In this document: piece after piece, positions 8,509 to 17,589 of the stretch | Position numbering within the stretch: position 1 is the first letter of the stretch | Layout: every line of letters begins with the position of its first letter | NCBI RefSeq assembly: GCF_002705925.1 | Contig: NZ_NKRE01000001.1 | Location: forward strand, 4,722,093 to 4,786,092 | Direction of reading: 5' to 3' | Length of the DNA stretch: 64,000 bases | From: Mycobacterium ostraviense | GTDB lineage: Bacteria; Actinomycetota; Actinomycetes; Mycobacteriales; Mycobacteriaceae | Program-made: the position numbers and the translations under genes | The notes under the pieces: generated by a model | What the model was told of the DNA's origin: nothing | The model's database searches: none | The model's input: only the letters and a program-made list of their open reading frames with translations

Positions 8509-9326
8509 ACCTGCGCGCCGCGGGCCCGGGGTGGCTGTTCTGCCCGGCCGACCGCCCGGAGCGCTTCACCAAGGCCGCCACTGCCGCCGACGTGGTGATC
8601 CTCGATCTCGAAGACGGTGTGGCCCAAGCGGAGAAGTCTGCTGCGCGTCAAGCGCTGCGCGACAACCCGCTGGACCCCGAACGCACCGTGGTGCGCATCA
8701 ACGCGGCCGGTACCGATGAGCAGGTCCGTGACTTGGAGGCCTTGGCCGCCACCGCGTATCAGACGGTGATGCTGCCCAAGGCCGAGTCGGCGGCACAGGT
8801 GGCCGCGCTCGCACCGCGCGACGTCATCGCGCTGGTGGAGACGGCGCTCGGTGCGGTACGTGCCGCCGAGATCGGCGATGCCGACGGCACCGTGGGAATG
8901 ATGTGGGGGGCCGAGGACCTGATCGCCACCCTGGGCGGCATCTCCAGCCGGCGCGCGGACGGCGCCTACCGGGATGTGGCCCGCCACGTGCGGTCAACGA
9001 TCCTGCTGGCGGCGTCCGCGTTCGGCCGTTTGGCCCTGGATGCCGTGCACCTGGATATCCGCGACGTCGACGGCTTGCAGCAGGAGGCGATCGACGCTGC
9101 CACGGTGGGTTTCGACGCGACAGTGTGCATTCACCCGAGCCAGGTCCCGGTGGTGCGCAAGGCGTATCGACCCAGCGACGAGAAGCTTGACTGGGCGCGG
9201 CGAGTGCTGGCGGCCTCGCGAAACGAGCGTGGGGTGTTCGCGTTCGAGGGGCAGATGGTCGACTCACCGGTGCTGCGGCACGCGGAAATGCTGTTGCGGC
9301 GGGCGGGGGAATCCGCGCTCGGGTGA
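8505..9326 (+). CDS. citE: CitE-like beta-hydroxyacyl-CoA lyase
   Basis: The 273-residue HpcH/HpaI-family TIM-barrel lyase shows the motifs VVILDLEDGV, VVRIN, ALVETALG and MMWGAEDL. These supply the Mg2+-binding acidic residues and the CoA-side arginine. It is a stand-alone CitE without CitD or CitF, so it is not a citrate lyase. The M. tuberculosis orthologue Rv2498c is reported as a lyase for citramalyl-CoA and for an HMG-CoA-type leucine intermediate. The start ATG 8505 follows a GAGGAGG and overlaps the previous stop (ATGA). It is the last gene of the operon. Confidence 0.9.
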   Translation: MNLRAAGPGWLFCPADRPERFTKAATAADVVILDLEDGVAQAEKSAARQALRDNPLDPERTVVRINAAGTDEQVRDLEALAATAYQTVMLPKAESAAQVAALAPRDVIALVETALGAVRAAEIGDADGTVGMMWGAEDLIATLGGISSRRADGAYRDVARHVRSTILLAASAFGRLALDAVHLDIRDVDGLQQEAIDAATVGFDATVCIHPSQVPVVRKAYRPSDEKLDWARRVLAASRNERGVFAFEGQMVDSPVLRHAEMLLRRAGESALG

Positions 9327-9646
9327 CGACGGCTTTGCTGTCGGCGGTCCCGGGGCGCGGCCGTCGGACCGCGCCCGGCCGCCTCGTCTGACCAGTTGGG
9401 GTGCTCCCGACGCGTCCGCACCGGCGCCGCCGATCAGCCCGGTGTCTTCGGATTTGGGAGCATAATGGGAGAAGCGCCAGTGTTGCGGCGATCCGAGCCG
9501 AATGTTCAGCCAGCTGCTGACTCCGGCTCGAAGCAGTTGCTGGCTCAGCTTTGCTATTGACCCGCCGCACCACGCGCGCCGACGTGAAGATGCGGCCTGC
9601 CCGACGGCATCCTCAACGGCGTGACGGCGTGAGCTGAGGAGGCGGT
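9327..9646. other. Intergenic region between citE and the bkd operon
   Basis: This 320-base gap holds the citE hairpin at 9353-9376. It also holds a possible -10 element CATAAT at 9461-9466, about 180 bases ahead of the next gene. A clear ribosome site GAGGAGG lies just before ATG 9647. No open frame here looks coding. Confidence 0.5.
9353..9376 (+). terminator. Hairpin after citE
   Basis: GGGCGCGG and CCGCGCCC form a perfect 8-base stem around an 8-base loop, 26 bases after the citE stop. There is no T-run, which is common for mycobacterial terminators. It would close the scoA-citE unit before the dehydrogenase operon. Confidence 0.5.
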
Positions 9647-10738
9647 ATGGCTCGCAAGTGTCAGACACCGATGACGGTCGACCTCGAGCCGGTGCAACTC
9701 GTAGGCCCAGACGGCACACCGACCGCGGAAGAGCGTTACAGCCGTGATCTGTCCACGGAAACACTGTGCTGGCTCTACGAAATGATGGTGGTCACGCGGG
9801 AGCTGGACGACGAGTTCGTCAACCTGCAGCGCCAGGGTGAATTGGCGCTGTTCACACCTTGTCGCGGCCAGGAGGCCGCCCAGGTGGGAGCGGCCGCATG
9901 CCTGCGCGCGACCGACTGGTTGTTTCCGCAATACCGCGAATTGGGCGTATACCTGGTGCGCGGCATCCCGCCCGGATACGTGGGCGCCGCATGGCGCGGA
10001 AGCTGGCATGGCGGGCTGGAATTCACGACGAAATGCTGCGCTCCGATGTCCGTTCCGGTCGGCACCCAGACATTGCACGCCGTCGGCGCCGCGATGGCCG
10101 CCCGACGCCTCGGCGAGGACTCGGTGACTGTCGCCTTCCTGGGCGACGGCGCCACCAGCGAGGGCGACGTCCACGAGGCGCTGAATCTCGCGGGCGTATT
10201 CCGGGTGCCGTGCCTGTTCTACGTGCAGAACAACCAGTGGGCGATATCGACGCCAGTCCGAAAGCAGACGGCCGCTGTTTCCATCGCGCACAAGGCAATC
10301 GGCTATGGCATGCCCGGCATCCGAGTGGACGGCAACGATGTGCTGGCGTGCTATGCGGTGGTGGCCGAGGCCGCCGCGCGAGCCCGAGCCGGTAACGGTC
10401 CCACCCTGATCGAGGCGGTGACCTATCGCCTCGGCCCACACACCACCGCCGACGATCCCACCCGATATCGCGACCAGCAGGAGCTGGATCGGTGGCTGGA
10501 TCTGGACCCGATTCCGCGCTTTCGGCGCTACCTGCAGGGCCTGGGGCTGTGGTCGCAGAGTCTCGAGGACCGGGTCGCCGCCCATTCGGCGGGGCACCGG
10601 GCCGAACTGCGCGATGCCGTGTTTGACGCGCCCGATTTCGACGTCGACGAACTCTTCACCGCGGTCTACGCCCACATCACCCCGGAGTTGGATGCGCAGC
10701 GCCGGCAGTTGCGTGCCGAATTGGCGCGGACCGACTAG
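9647..10738 (+). CDS. bkdA: Branched-chain 2-oxoacid dehydrogenase E1 alpha
   Basis: The 363-residue thiamine-diphosphate E1 alpha subunit decarboxylates branched-chain 2-oxoacids. The ThDP/Mg2+ motif runs from GDGATSEGD through ALNLAG to VQNNQWA near residues 165-197. FTPCRGQEAAQVG near residue 70 is the conserved substrate-side segment. It is annotated pdhA in older M. tuberculosis listings, but the two-part E1 and the operon mates point to the branched-chain complex. GAGGAGG 6 bases upstream supports ATG 9647. Ten bases separate it from bkdB. Confidence 0.9.
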   Translation: MARKCQTPMTVDLEPVQLVGPDGTPTAEERYSRDLSTETLCWLYEMMVVTRELDDEFVNLQRQGELALFTPCRGQEAAQVGAAACLRATDWLFPQYRELGVYLVRGIPPGYVGAAWRGSWHGGLEFTTKCCAPMSVPVGTQTLHAVGAAMAARRLGEDSVTVAFLGDGATSEGDVHEALNLAGVFRVPCLFYVQNNQWAISTPVRKQTAAVSIAHKAIGYGMPGIRVDGNDVLACYAVVAEAAARARAGNGPTLIEAVTYRLGPHTTADDPTRYRDQQELDRWLDLDPIPRFRRYLQGLGLWSQSLEDRVAAHSAGHRAELRDAVFDAPDFDVDELFTAVYAHITPELDAQRRQLRAELARTD

Positions 10739-10748
10739 GGAGGCGTCC

Positions 10749-11810
10749 ATGACTCAGATTGCCGATCGCCCAACCTCCTCGGAAGAAAGGCTGCCGTTGT
10801 CGCGGTTAGCCCAACCGCTGGGGCCGACGCCGCAACCGATCACGATGGTGCAAGCGATCAACCGCGCGCTGCATGATGCGATGGCCGCAGACGAGCGGGT
10901 GCTGGTTTTCGGTGAAGACGTCGCGACCCAAGGTGGAGTTTTCCGGGTGACCGAGGGATTGGCCGAAACATTTGGCGAAGCCCGTTGTTTCGACACACCG
11001 CTGGCGGAGTCCGCGGTGATCGGGATCGCCGTGGGGTTGGCGTTGCGTGGGTTTGTGCCGGTGCCCGAGATTCAGTTCGACGGCTTCACCTACCCGGCGT
11101 TCGAACAGATTGTCAGCCATCTGGCGAAGTATCGCTTCCGGACGCGCGGTCAGGTGGACATGCCCGTCACGGTCCGGGTTCCGTCGTTCGGCGGTATCGG
11201 CGCGGCCGAACATCATTCGGAGTCCACCGAAACTTATTGGGCCCACACGGCTGGTCTGAAGGTGGTCGTTCCGTCGGAGCCTTCGGATGCCTACTGGCTG
11301 TTGCGGCATGCCATCGCGTGCCCGGACCCGGTCATGTACTTGGAGCCGAAGCGCCGGTATTGGACTCGCGGGGTCGTCGATACCGGCCGGCCGGAAGCGC
11401 CGATTGGGCAGGCCGGCGTGCGACGGGCTGGTGACGACGTCAGCGTGTTGACCTACGGAGGCTTGGTGGGTACCGCCCTGGCTGCCGCGGATCTGGCTGA
11501 GCAGCAATGGGGTTGGAGCCTTGAGATTGTTGATCTGCGTTCACTGGTGCCGTTGGACTTCGCCACGATCGCGGAATCAATCCGCCGTACCGGGCGGTGC
11601 GTGGTGATGCACGAGGGGCCCCGAAACGGAGGTTATGGTGCGGAGCTGGCCGCTCGTATCCAGGAAGAGCTGTTCTACGACTTGGAGGCTCCCGTGCTGC
11701 GCGCCTGCGGCTTCGATACTCCGTATCCACCGGCACGGTTGGAGAAGGTGTGGCTTCCCGGCCCGGATCGGTTGCTGGACTGCGTGGAGCGGGTTTTGGG
11801 GCAGCCATGA
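10749..11810 (+). CDS. bkdB: Branched-chain 2-oxoacid dehydrogenase E1 beta
   Basis: The 353-residue E1 beta subunit completes the E1 heterotetramer with BkdA. The pyrimidine-domain motif VLVFGEDVATQGGVFRVTEGL starts near residue 51, followed by ESAVIGIAVGLALRG. The C-terminal transketolase domain includes GRCVVMHEGPRNGGYGAE. Its first 30 or so residues form a loose proline-rich leader. I chose ATG 10749 because earlier in-frame codons lie inside bkdA. The stop overlaps the bkdC ATG (ATGA). Confidence 0.9.
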   Translation: MTQIADRPTSSEERLPLSRLAQPLGPTPQPITMVQAINRALHDAMAADERVLVFGEDVATQGGVFRVTEGLAETFGEARCFDTPLAESAVIGIAVGLALRGFVPVPEIQFDGFTYPAFEQIVSHLAKYRFRTRGQVDMPVTVRVPSFGGIGAAEHHSESTETYWAHTAGLKVVVPSEPSDAYWLLRHAIACPDPVMYLEPKRRYWTRGVVDTGRPEAPIGQAGVRRAGDDVSVLTYGGLVGTALAAADLAEQQWGWSLEIVDLRSLVPLDFATIAESIRRTGRCVVMHEGPRNGGYGAELAARIQEELFYDLEAPVLRACGFDTPYPPARLEKVWLPGPDRLLDCVERVLGQP

Positions 11811-13012
11811 ACGCCGAACCACAGCGGATCAAGGACTTCCTGGTTCCCGACCTTGGGGAGGGACTCGACGAAGTCACGGTGACGTGCTGGAACGTCTCAG
11901 TGGGCGAGGATGTGCAACTCAACCAGACGCTGTGTTCGGTAGAGACCGCCAAGGCGCAGGTAGAGATCCCCAGCCCCTACGCCGGGCGGATCGTCGAGAT
12001 CGGTGGCGCCGAAGGCGACGTCCTCCAGGTGGGCGCGATGCTAGTGCGCATCGATACCGCGCCCGACCGGGCGATGGCGGCAGCGTCGGTTGGCGATGGC
12101 GAGGCCGGTGCACCGATGCTGGTGGGGTATGGGGCCGACGGGGATTTCGACAGCAGCAGGCGAGCCACTCGGCCGTCGCGGCCGCGCGCGGTGCCGTCGG
12201 CGCGCAAGCTGGCCAAGGAGTTGGGTGTTGATCTGGCCGCACTGCAGCGTAGGCCGGACGCCGCCCGGGTGATCAGCCGCGCGGACGTGCTTGCCGCAAC
12301 TCAAGTGTCCGGGATCGACGCGGACGTACGACCGGTGCGTGGTGTGCAGGCCCGGATGGCGGAACGAATGATTTTGTCTCACAAGGAAATCCCCGACGCG
12401 CTAGCCAGCGTGCAGGTCGACTGCAGCAGTTTATTGCAGCTGTCTGAGACGCTTCGCGGCGGCCGCGGGGGAGACGTCACGCCATTTGTGCTGTCATTGC
12501 GGTTTGTCGTTATCGCTTTGACCCATAACATGATTCTCAATTCGACGTGGGTTGACTCGGCTTCCGGGCCGCAGGTGCATGTCTACCGTCGTGTGCATTT
12601 GGGTTTTGCCGTTGCCACCGAGCGGGGACTGCTGGTCCCGGTGATGACCGACGCGCAACGGCTGACCACCCGCGAACTTGCTTGCCGCACAGCCGAATTG
12701 ATCAGCGGTGCGCGCGAAGGCACGCTCACCCCGGCCGAGTTGAGTGGGTCGACGTTCACCGTGTCGAACTTCGGGGCGTTGGGTGTCGACGACGGTGTGG
12801 CGGTGATCAACCATCCTGAAGCGGCCATCCTGGGGATGGGAGCTATCAAGGCGCGGCCGGTGGTCGTCGGCAACGAGATCATCGCCCGGCCGACGATGAC
12901 ATTGACATGCGTCTTCGACCACCGCGTGGCGGACGGCGCCCAGGTGGCCCGGTTCCTGTGCGAACTACGTGACCTGATCGAATCGCCGGCGACAGCTTTG
13001 TTGGACCTGTAA
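11807..13012 (+). CDS. bkdC: Branched-chain 2-oxoacid dehydrogenase E2 (dihydrolipoyl acyltransferase)
   Basis: The 401-residue E2 has one N-terminal lipoyl domain with the lipoyl-lysine at residue 49 (VETAKAQ). A peripheral-subunit-binding domain follows near 125-165 (SARKLAKELGVDLAALQ), then the catalytic acyltransferase domain. The active-site motif DHRVADGAQ gives His372 and Asp376. The linkers are short and there is only one lipoyl domain. No E3 gene is in the operon, so the E3 subunit must come from a shared lipoamide dehydrogenase elsewhere. The length is near that of the M. tuberculosis protein. Confidence 0.9.
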   Translation: MNAEPQRIKDFLVPDLGEGLDEVTVTCWNVSVGEDVQLNQTLCSVETAKAQVEIPSPYAGRIVEIGGAEGDVLQVGAMLVRIDTAPDRAMAAASVGDGEAGAPMLVGYGADGDFDSSRRATRPSRPRAVPSARKLAKELGVDLAALQRRPDAARVISRADVLAATQVSGIDADVRPVRGVQARMAERMILSHKEIPDALASVQVDCSSLLQLSETLRGGRGGDVTPFVLSLRFVVIALTHNMILNSTWVDSASGPQVHVYRRVHLGFAVATERGLLVPVMTDAQRLTTRELACRTAELISGAREGTLTPAELSGSTFTVSNFGALGVDDGVAVINHPEAAILGMGAIKARPVVVGNEIIARPTMTLTCVFDHRVADGAQVARFLCELRDLIESPATALLDL

Positions 13013-13034
13013 CGAAAAGTCGGGGGGTTTCGTT
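13011..13034 (+). terminator. Terminator hairpin overlapping the bkdC stop
   Basis: AACGAAA and TTTCGTT form a perfect 7-base stem around a G-rich 10-base loop, beginning inside the bkdC stop codon and followed by ATTTC. It would end the dehydrogenase operon just before the insertion sequence. Confidence 0.5.
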
Positions 13035-13094
13035 ATTTCAATCACCAACCCTAATTGGCCGAGCAAACCACATTCGGATTCCAACACGCCGGCA

Positions 13095-13115
13095 ACATCA
13101 GGACTCCTGACATAG
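13095..13115 (+). repeat. Left terminal inverted repeat of the insertion sequence
   Basis: It contains TCAGGACTCCTGA, a perfect 13-base palindrome, and matches the right end at 19 of 21 positions in inverted orientation. It starts two bases before the transposase stop codon. Confidence 0.85.
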
Positions 13116-13116
13116 C

Positions 13117-15453
13117 TCAGTAATTGGTGTGCGGTCCTCGGTGGCGTTTGACGCTGTAGGACAGGGTCAGGCCGGTGCCGGGGTAGACGGTGTTGGTGTC
13201 GTTGAGGACCTGGCAGAGTTGGTCGATCGCGGCCGTGTGACGTGGTGCGGGCAGCGGGTCGAGCCGGATGTGCACGGTGTCGGTGTCGGTGTCGGTGTCG
13301 GGGATGATGTCGCCGGAGCCAGCCAGAGCGGTACGGACCAGGGCGTGGGCCTCATCATCGGCGCGGGTGTAGCCGGTGTCGGTGACGATCGCGCGGGCCA
13401 GGGATCGGGTCGTGTTGTAGGCCGCGATGCGGATGGCATGGTGGATCAGCTTGGTCTCGGTGTCTAGCTTCGCTTGCTGGCCGGGGTTGACCTGCGCGAG
13501 GGGCACTCGGGCGGGGATGGTTTGGTGGGTGGCCAGTGCGGCTTCGGCGGCGTGGGCGTCGGCGTTGATGGCGTTGACCATCGCGTTGGTGAGCACGGTG
13601 GTGGCGCCCGGTGGCGGGGTGGATGCCGCCAATAGTTCACGGTCACGGGTGGTTTCGGCCGAATGTAGTGCGCTGCGGGCTTTTTCGACCTGGACGTAGG
13701 CGGATTTCTTGGCTGGGTTGGGGACCGTGCGCTTCAGATCGTCGTCGCCGGCGCGGTAGGTGTCATGCGAGTCGAAGTCGAAATGGATACGCGCGTAACG
13801 GTAATGGTTCTCCTGGCGCCAGCGTGAACCCATCCGGTAGCGGATTTCGGCGGCGGGCAGGTCGCCGCGGGTGGTCAAGATGTGCATCTGCCGTGTTGCG
13901 GCACTGTCGTGCAGGCTGATCTGGCGCATCGCGAACACCTCGCCCGCGCGGGGCCCCTCGGCGATGTCGAGGGTGACCTCGGTGTCGGCGAGCCGCCAGG
14001 TGTGGGTGCGGCCATGCTCGTCGGTGTGGCTGCACTGGGCAAAGCACGCCTCGTCGACGTCGGCGGTGTGGCCTTTGCGCCAGGTCAAGGTGTCAAAACC
14101 GGCTGCGTGCAGGTCGGCGAACAGCGCCGGCGACCAGCCGCCGCGGTCGAATCCGACCAGCACGCGGCGGTCCTCGCCGACCAGTGTCCGCAGCTCGGGC
14201 ATCAGCCGGCGCAGTTCGCCGGCTAGTGAGGTGGCCGGTTCGGCCATCACCACTAGCAGCGGATCTCCGGCGGAGTCAGACACCCAGGTTTCCACTGTGG
14301 CCGGGGCGGGGAACTTTAACCGCGGCACATGGGTTTTGGCGATTTTGCGGGTGCCTTGATAGGCGCGCACATGCCCATCGACGTAGCACACCGCGGCCTG
14401 CTCGGGGCGGGCTTCGACCTGACGGCGTGCCATCGCGGTGATCCAGTCGCCGGCCTTGCCCACCTTGGCCAGCAGCCCGACCTTGCGGCGAATCGTCTTG
14501 ACCTCCGGTGCCCGGTCCAACCCCAGTACCCGCCCCAGTGCCGCAGGGTCGATGCGGGCTGAGCCCTCGGCGCGGGCTTCGCCTAGCAGGGCGCGAAACA
14601 CCGCTTCGCACAACATGGTGTCCAGCGAGTAGAACCCGTTGGGCAACTCGCCGTAGATGCTGTGCGCGCACTCGAGCAGACCGGTCGCGGCCAGCGCGGG
14701 CAACCCCAGCAACAATCCCGCCAGCGGCACTCGGGCGCACGGCGTGAACACCGGCGGCGCCGAGGCGATTAACCCCAACCGCGCCAACACCCGCTCGGCC
14801 TCGCGCGCCGCCGGATTCGCCAACACCGGCACCTCCACCGCCGACGGCCCGACCGCGCAAGCCGTTGCTGCACAATCATCCTCGGCGCCGTCATCGACTT
14901 GGGCCTCCGACTCTACGTCGACCTCCTGCTCCTGCTCCTGCTCCTCACCGAGTGGATCGTCGCAACCGGTTGGGGTGCGAGGCTCATCGGACTCAACGTC
15001 GGCGGCTGCGGGTCTCAGGGCATTGCGCACACTGCCCTCCGACACCCCGGTGGCGGCGGCGACCGCCCGATACGACGCCCCACCCTCGCGCAGCCGATAA
15101 ATCGCCGCGACCGTGTCGGCGCTCAGTTTCGACTTGCGCTTGGGGCCCTTGCGTTCCGGCAACAGCCCGGCCACACCCGCATCGGTGAGCGCGGCATCCC
15201 AGCGCCGTAGCGTGGCCGGGCGCACCGCGAACGCCTCGGCAACCTGCACCTGGGTGGCGGCCTTGATCCGCACCAGCGACACCGCCGCGAACCGGCGTCC
15301 GGCGGGGTCGCCGGGCTCCCAGGCATAGGCCAGGTTGCCATGCACGAACACCCGCCCACCGTCGTCGTCCTCAACGATCGCCGCCGCCGCGCTGACCGGG
15401 CTGGCGTCCGCGGGCAACAGCGGAAGCGGCGGCTGTGCGGTCATCACGGCCAT
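13117..15453 (-). CDS. Transposase of the insertion sequence (DDE type, HTH at N-terminus)
   Basis: This 778-residue transposase has two helix-turn-helix-like segments at residues 60-150 (VAEAFAVRPATLRRWDAAL and YRAVAAATGVSEGSVRNAL). A likely catalytic triad is visible: Asp359 in YVDGHVR, Asp436 in GFDRGGWS and Glu548 in RWRQENHYRY. The last follows the Y-x2-R-x-E spacing seen in IS4-like clans. The frame is intact, so the element may still be active. An acidic low-complexity stretch (around residues 175-195) and an Asp-Thr repeat near the C-terminus reflect GTCGGT microsatellite DNA at about 13275-13300. Family placement needs a database comparison. Confidence 0.85.
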   Translation of the reverse strand: MAVMTAQPPLPLLPADASPVSAAAAIVEDDDGGRVFVHGNLAYAWEPGDPAGRRFAAVSLVRIKAATQVQVAEAFAVRPATLRRWDAALTDAGVAGLLPERKGPKRKSKLSADTVAAIYRLREGGASYRAVAAATGVSEGSVRNALRPAAADVESDEPRTPTGCDDPLGEEQEQEQEVDVESEAQVDDGAEDDCAATACAVGPSAVEVPVLANPAAREAERVLARLGLIASAPPVFTPCARVPLAGLLLGLPALAATGLLECAHSIYGELPNGFYSLDTMLCEAVFRALLGEARAEGSARIDPAALGRVLGLDRAPEVKTIRRKVGLLAKVGKAGDWITAMARRQVEARPEQAAVCYVDGHVRAYQGTRKIAKTHVPRLKFPAPATVETWVSDSAGDPLLVVMAEPATSLAGELRRLMPELRTLVGEDRRVLVGFDRGGWSPALFADLHAAGFDTLTWRKGHTADVDEACFAQCSHTDEHGRTHTWRLADTEVTLDIAEGPRAGEVFAMRQISLHDSAATRQMHILTTRGDLPAAEIRYRMGSRWRQENHYRYARIHFDFDSHDTYRAGDDDLKRTVPNPAKKSAYVQVEKARSALHSAETTRDRELLAASTPPPGATTVLTNAMVNAINADAHAAEAALATHQTIPARVPLAQVNPGQQAKLDTETKLIHHAIRIAAYNTTRSLARAIVTDTGYTRADDEAHALVRTALAGSGDIIPDTDTDTDTVHIRLDPLPAPRHTAAIDQLCQVLNDTNTVYPGTGLTLSYSVKRHRGPHTNY

Positions 15454-15578
15454 CTTCCACCATCCCCGAATTGCGCCTAAATAGCTCTACTCATTATTTC
15501 GCACTCGGGCCGCGAACCACTCAACGACACGCCGGAAATCCGCAGATCAAACCACAAATTACCGACCGAACACCGACT

Positions 15579-15599
15579 CCATGTCAGGAGTCCTGGTGT
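15579..15599 (-). repeat. Right terminal inverted repeat of the insertion sequence
   Basis: This is the inverted partner of 13095-13115. Its core CAGGAGTCCTG is palindromic. It lies about 125 bases upstream of the transposase start, so that gap probably carries the transposase promoter. Confidence 0.85.
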
Positions 15600-15917
15600 C
15601 GAACTATTCGTCATTGTGAATGCGGCCGAAATGATCGCTTCCGAGTTCTCGGGGTCGGCGGCATGAGTGGTCGAGCCGCTTCACGACCGCTGGTGGACGC
15701 CGGACGGCGGCGCTTGGCTGAGATGGCGCCCTGGTTGTCCGCATCGCGCTAGCAAACATCTGAACGGTCAGCAAACGCTGAGCTGACTGGCGCACCGGCA
15801 CCGTTGGTCTGGGCCGGGGTCAACAGCAAACGAAAATCACCGGAGGTGCGCGATGGGGTCGAGCCGACCACCCACTCAAGTCACGCCTGACACAAAAACA
15901 ACAAAGGTCACAGCCGG
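15600..15917. other. Gene-free stretch between the insertion sequence and tRNA-Arg
   Basis: These 318 bases hold no convincing gene. The longest start-to-stop frame near 15664 encodes about 29 residues, and the minus-strand frames lack recognisable domains. It may be the remnant of sequence interrupted or replaced when the element arrived. Confidence 0.45.
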
Positions 15918-15991
15918 TGCCCCCGGCACGACTCGAACGTGCGACCTAGGGATTAGAAGGCCCTTGCTCTATCCACCTGAGCTACGGAGGC
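15918..15991 (-). tRNA. tRNA-Arg (anticodon TCT)
   Basis: The minus strand folds as a complete cloverleaf. The acceptor stem GCCTCCG pairs with CGGGGGC (one G-T pair). The D arm is GCTC/GAGC, and the anticodon loop CTTCTAA gives TCT for AGA codons. The T arm is GCACG-TTCGAGT-CGTGC. The CCA end is not encoded. The base of the anticodon stem has one mismatch in my hand fold. Confidence 0.9.
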
Positions 15992-16166
15992 AATGCGCAG
16001 GTCAGTCTATCCAAACCGGGATTCAAGATCAGTCCCGGCGACACGACGGATCTGAAAAGTCTTCCGCTACGCCGAAAATCGGTTATGGTGTGAGCCTCGA
16101 CACACGTACAACACCGGCCGGTAAGCGGCCGTTAACCGCAACGACGCGTGTGCCCGACGTCGAGGG

Positions 16167-17432
16167 GTGGGCTTTGTTATGTGCATGGCCAGTGTGACTT
16201 CGCGGTGCTCACGTGCTGGTGCCGAGGCGTTACGGCAGGGAGCGCAGCTCGCGGCAGACGCCAAAGACACCATCCGGTCCGGTGCGGTGCTGCTTCGGGG
16301 TTCGCCGTTCGCGCTCGGTTGGGTCGCGGGTTGGGTGTCCACAGAGTTTCCCTTGCACGTATTGACCGGACATGCGCTGTCTCGGGTGTCGCCCCCGGCG
16401 ATCGGCCGATTCGGCACCGCCTGGGCGGCGCAGCGAGCGGACCTGGCGCTCACCGCGGCTCTCGAGGAGTCTTTTGGTCCGGACTTCCGTGACCTGGTAT
16501 CGCACCCGAGTGGGGATCCTTCCGCGTTCACCCGGCGGGGCAGCCTGCTGCCGTCGGGGCCTCGCCGCCGCTACGCTGCCCAGACCTCCGACATTTCCTA
16601 CGGTCCCGGTGGTCGGGCGCATCTGCTCGACATCTGGCGGCGTCCCGACCTGGCGCCGGGGCGCCGTGCGCCGGTGCTGATCCAGGTTCCCGGGGGTGCG
16701 TGGACGGTCAACGGCAAACGTCCGCAGGCGTACACGTTGATGAGCCGGATGGTGGAACTGGGTTGGATCTGTGTGTCGATCAACTACAGCAAAAGCCCAC
16801 GCTGCAGTTTCCCGGCACACGTCATTGACGTCAAAAGGGCCATCGCCTGGGTCCGTGAGAACATCGGTGACTACGGTGGCGACTCCGACTTCATCGCACT
16901 CACCGGCGGGTCAGCCGGCGCGCACCTGGCCTCCTTGGCGGCGCTCACTCCCAACGATCCGATGTTTCAGCCCGGGTTCGAACACGCCGACACGACAGTT
17001 CAGGCGGTCGCGCCGTATTACGGGGTGTACGACTTCACCGACTTCGACAACATGCACGAGATGATGCTGCCGTTCCTCGAGCATTTCGTGATGAAGACCC
17101 GATATGCCCAAGACCCGGAGCGATTCACCTCGGCTTCACCGATTTCCTATGTGCACCGGGACGCGCCCCCGTTCTTCGTGCTGCACGGCGACAAAGATCC
17201 GCTGGCGCCGTGCGCGCAAGCACGGGCCTTCTGTGCGGCATTGCGTGGTGCGGGAGCTGCCACGGTGGCCTACGCCGAGCTCGCCAACGCCCACCACGCT
17301 TTCGACATCACCCCGACAGTCCGATCCCGGCTGGCGGCCAATGCCGTCGCTGATTTCCTCGGGGTTGTGTACGGTCGGCGGGCCAGCTCGTTGCTGAGCA
17401 CGTTGGCCCTGCAGGCGACTCCGGCCAGCTGA
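16167..17432 (+). CDS. lipQ: Alpha/beta-hydrolase esterase, LipQ-like
   Basis: The 421-residue esterase has a nucleophile elbow GGSAGAH (Ser249 from this start), an Asp in HGDKDPLAP and a His in ANAHHAFD. The oxyanion-side segment VPGGAWTVNGKR replaces the usual HGGG. An N-terminal region of about 110 residues precedes the hydrolase core. GTG 16167 gives the length I recall for the M. tuberculosis orthologue. ATG 16179, set 11 bases after GAGGGG, is an equally reasonable start. It heads a run of lipid-metabolism genes. The physiological ester substrate is unknown. Confidence 0.85.
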   Translation: MGFVMCMASVTSRCSRAGAEALRQGAQLAADAKDTIRSGAVLLRGSPFALGWVAGWVSTEFPLHVLTGHALSRVSPPAIGRFGTAWAAQRADLALTAALEESFGPDFRDLVSHPSGDPSAFTRRGSLLPSGPRRRYAAQTSDISYGPGGRAHLLDIWRRPDLAPGRRAPVLIQVPGGAWTVNGKRPQAYTLMSRMVELGWICVSINYSKSPRCSFPAHVIDVKRAIAWVRENIGDYGGDSDFIALTGGSAGAHLASLAALTPNDPMFQPGFEHADTTVQAVAPYYGVYDFTDFDNMHEMMLPFLEHFVMKTRYAQDPERFTSASPISYVHRDAPPFFVLHGDKDPLAPCAQARAFCAALRGAGAATVAYAELANAHHAFDITPTVRSRLAANAVADFLGVVYGRRASSLLSTLALQATPAS

Positions 17433-17589
17433 ACTCACCGGCGCGAGCCGAACTCGTGCGCCACAAGAGGTCGCGCCGCGCGGGTCTCCGGGCACCCGAG
17501 CCGACGTGTGGATCCTCACTTTCACCGCCGCTGCAACCGGACTAGCGTTGTGTCTGCATTTCGGTTGACGGTCTGACGCAGGAGGCTTG

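Larger units (their letters stand above)
13095..15599. mobile_element. Insertion sequence with palindromic terminal inverted repeats, about 2.5 kb
   Basis: The element is bounded by matching ends at 13095-13115 and 15579-15599 (inverted). They agree at 19 of 21 positions. Each end centres on CAGGA-N-TCCTG, so each terminal repeat is itself nearly a palindrome. One long transposase gene on the minus strand fills it. The flanks show no obvious target duplication (GGCA before, CGAA after), so the exact boundaries are uncertain by a few bases. The element sits between the bkdC terminator and tRNA-Arg. I do not recognise the IS family with certainty. Confidence 0.85.

Noticed and set aside
13270..13305. 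GTCGGT microsatellite as a possible array or CRISPR-like repeat
   Set aside because: It is a short in-frame Asp-Thr codon repeat inside the transposase gene, with no spacers.
15664..15750. 29-codon frame after the insertion sequence
   Set aside because: Too short, no ribosome site and no recognisable similarity. It was recorded only as part of the gene-free stretch.
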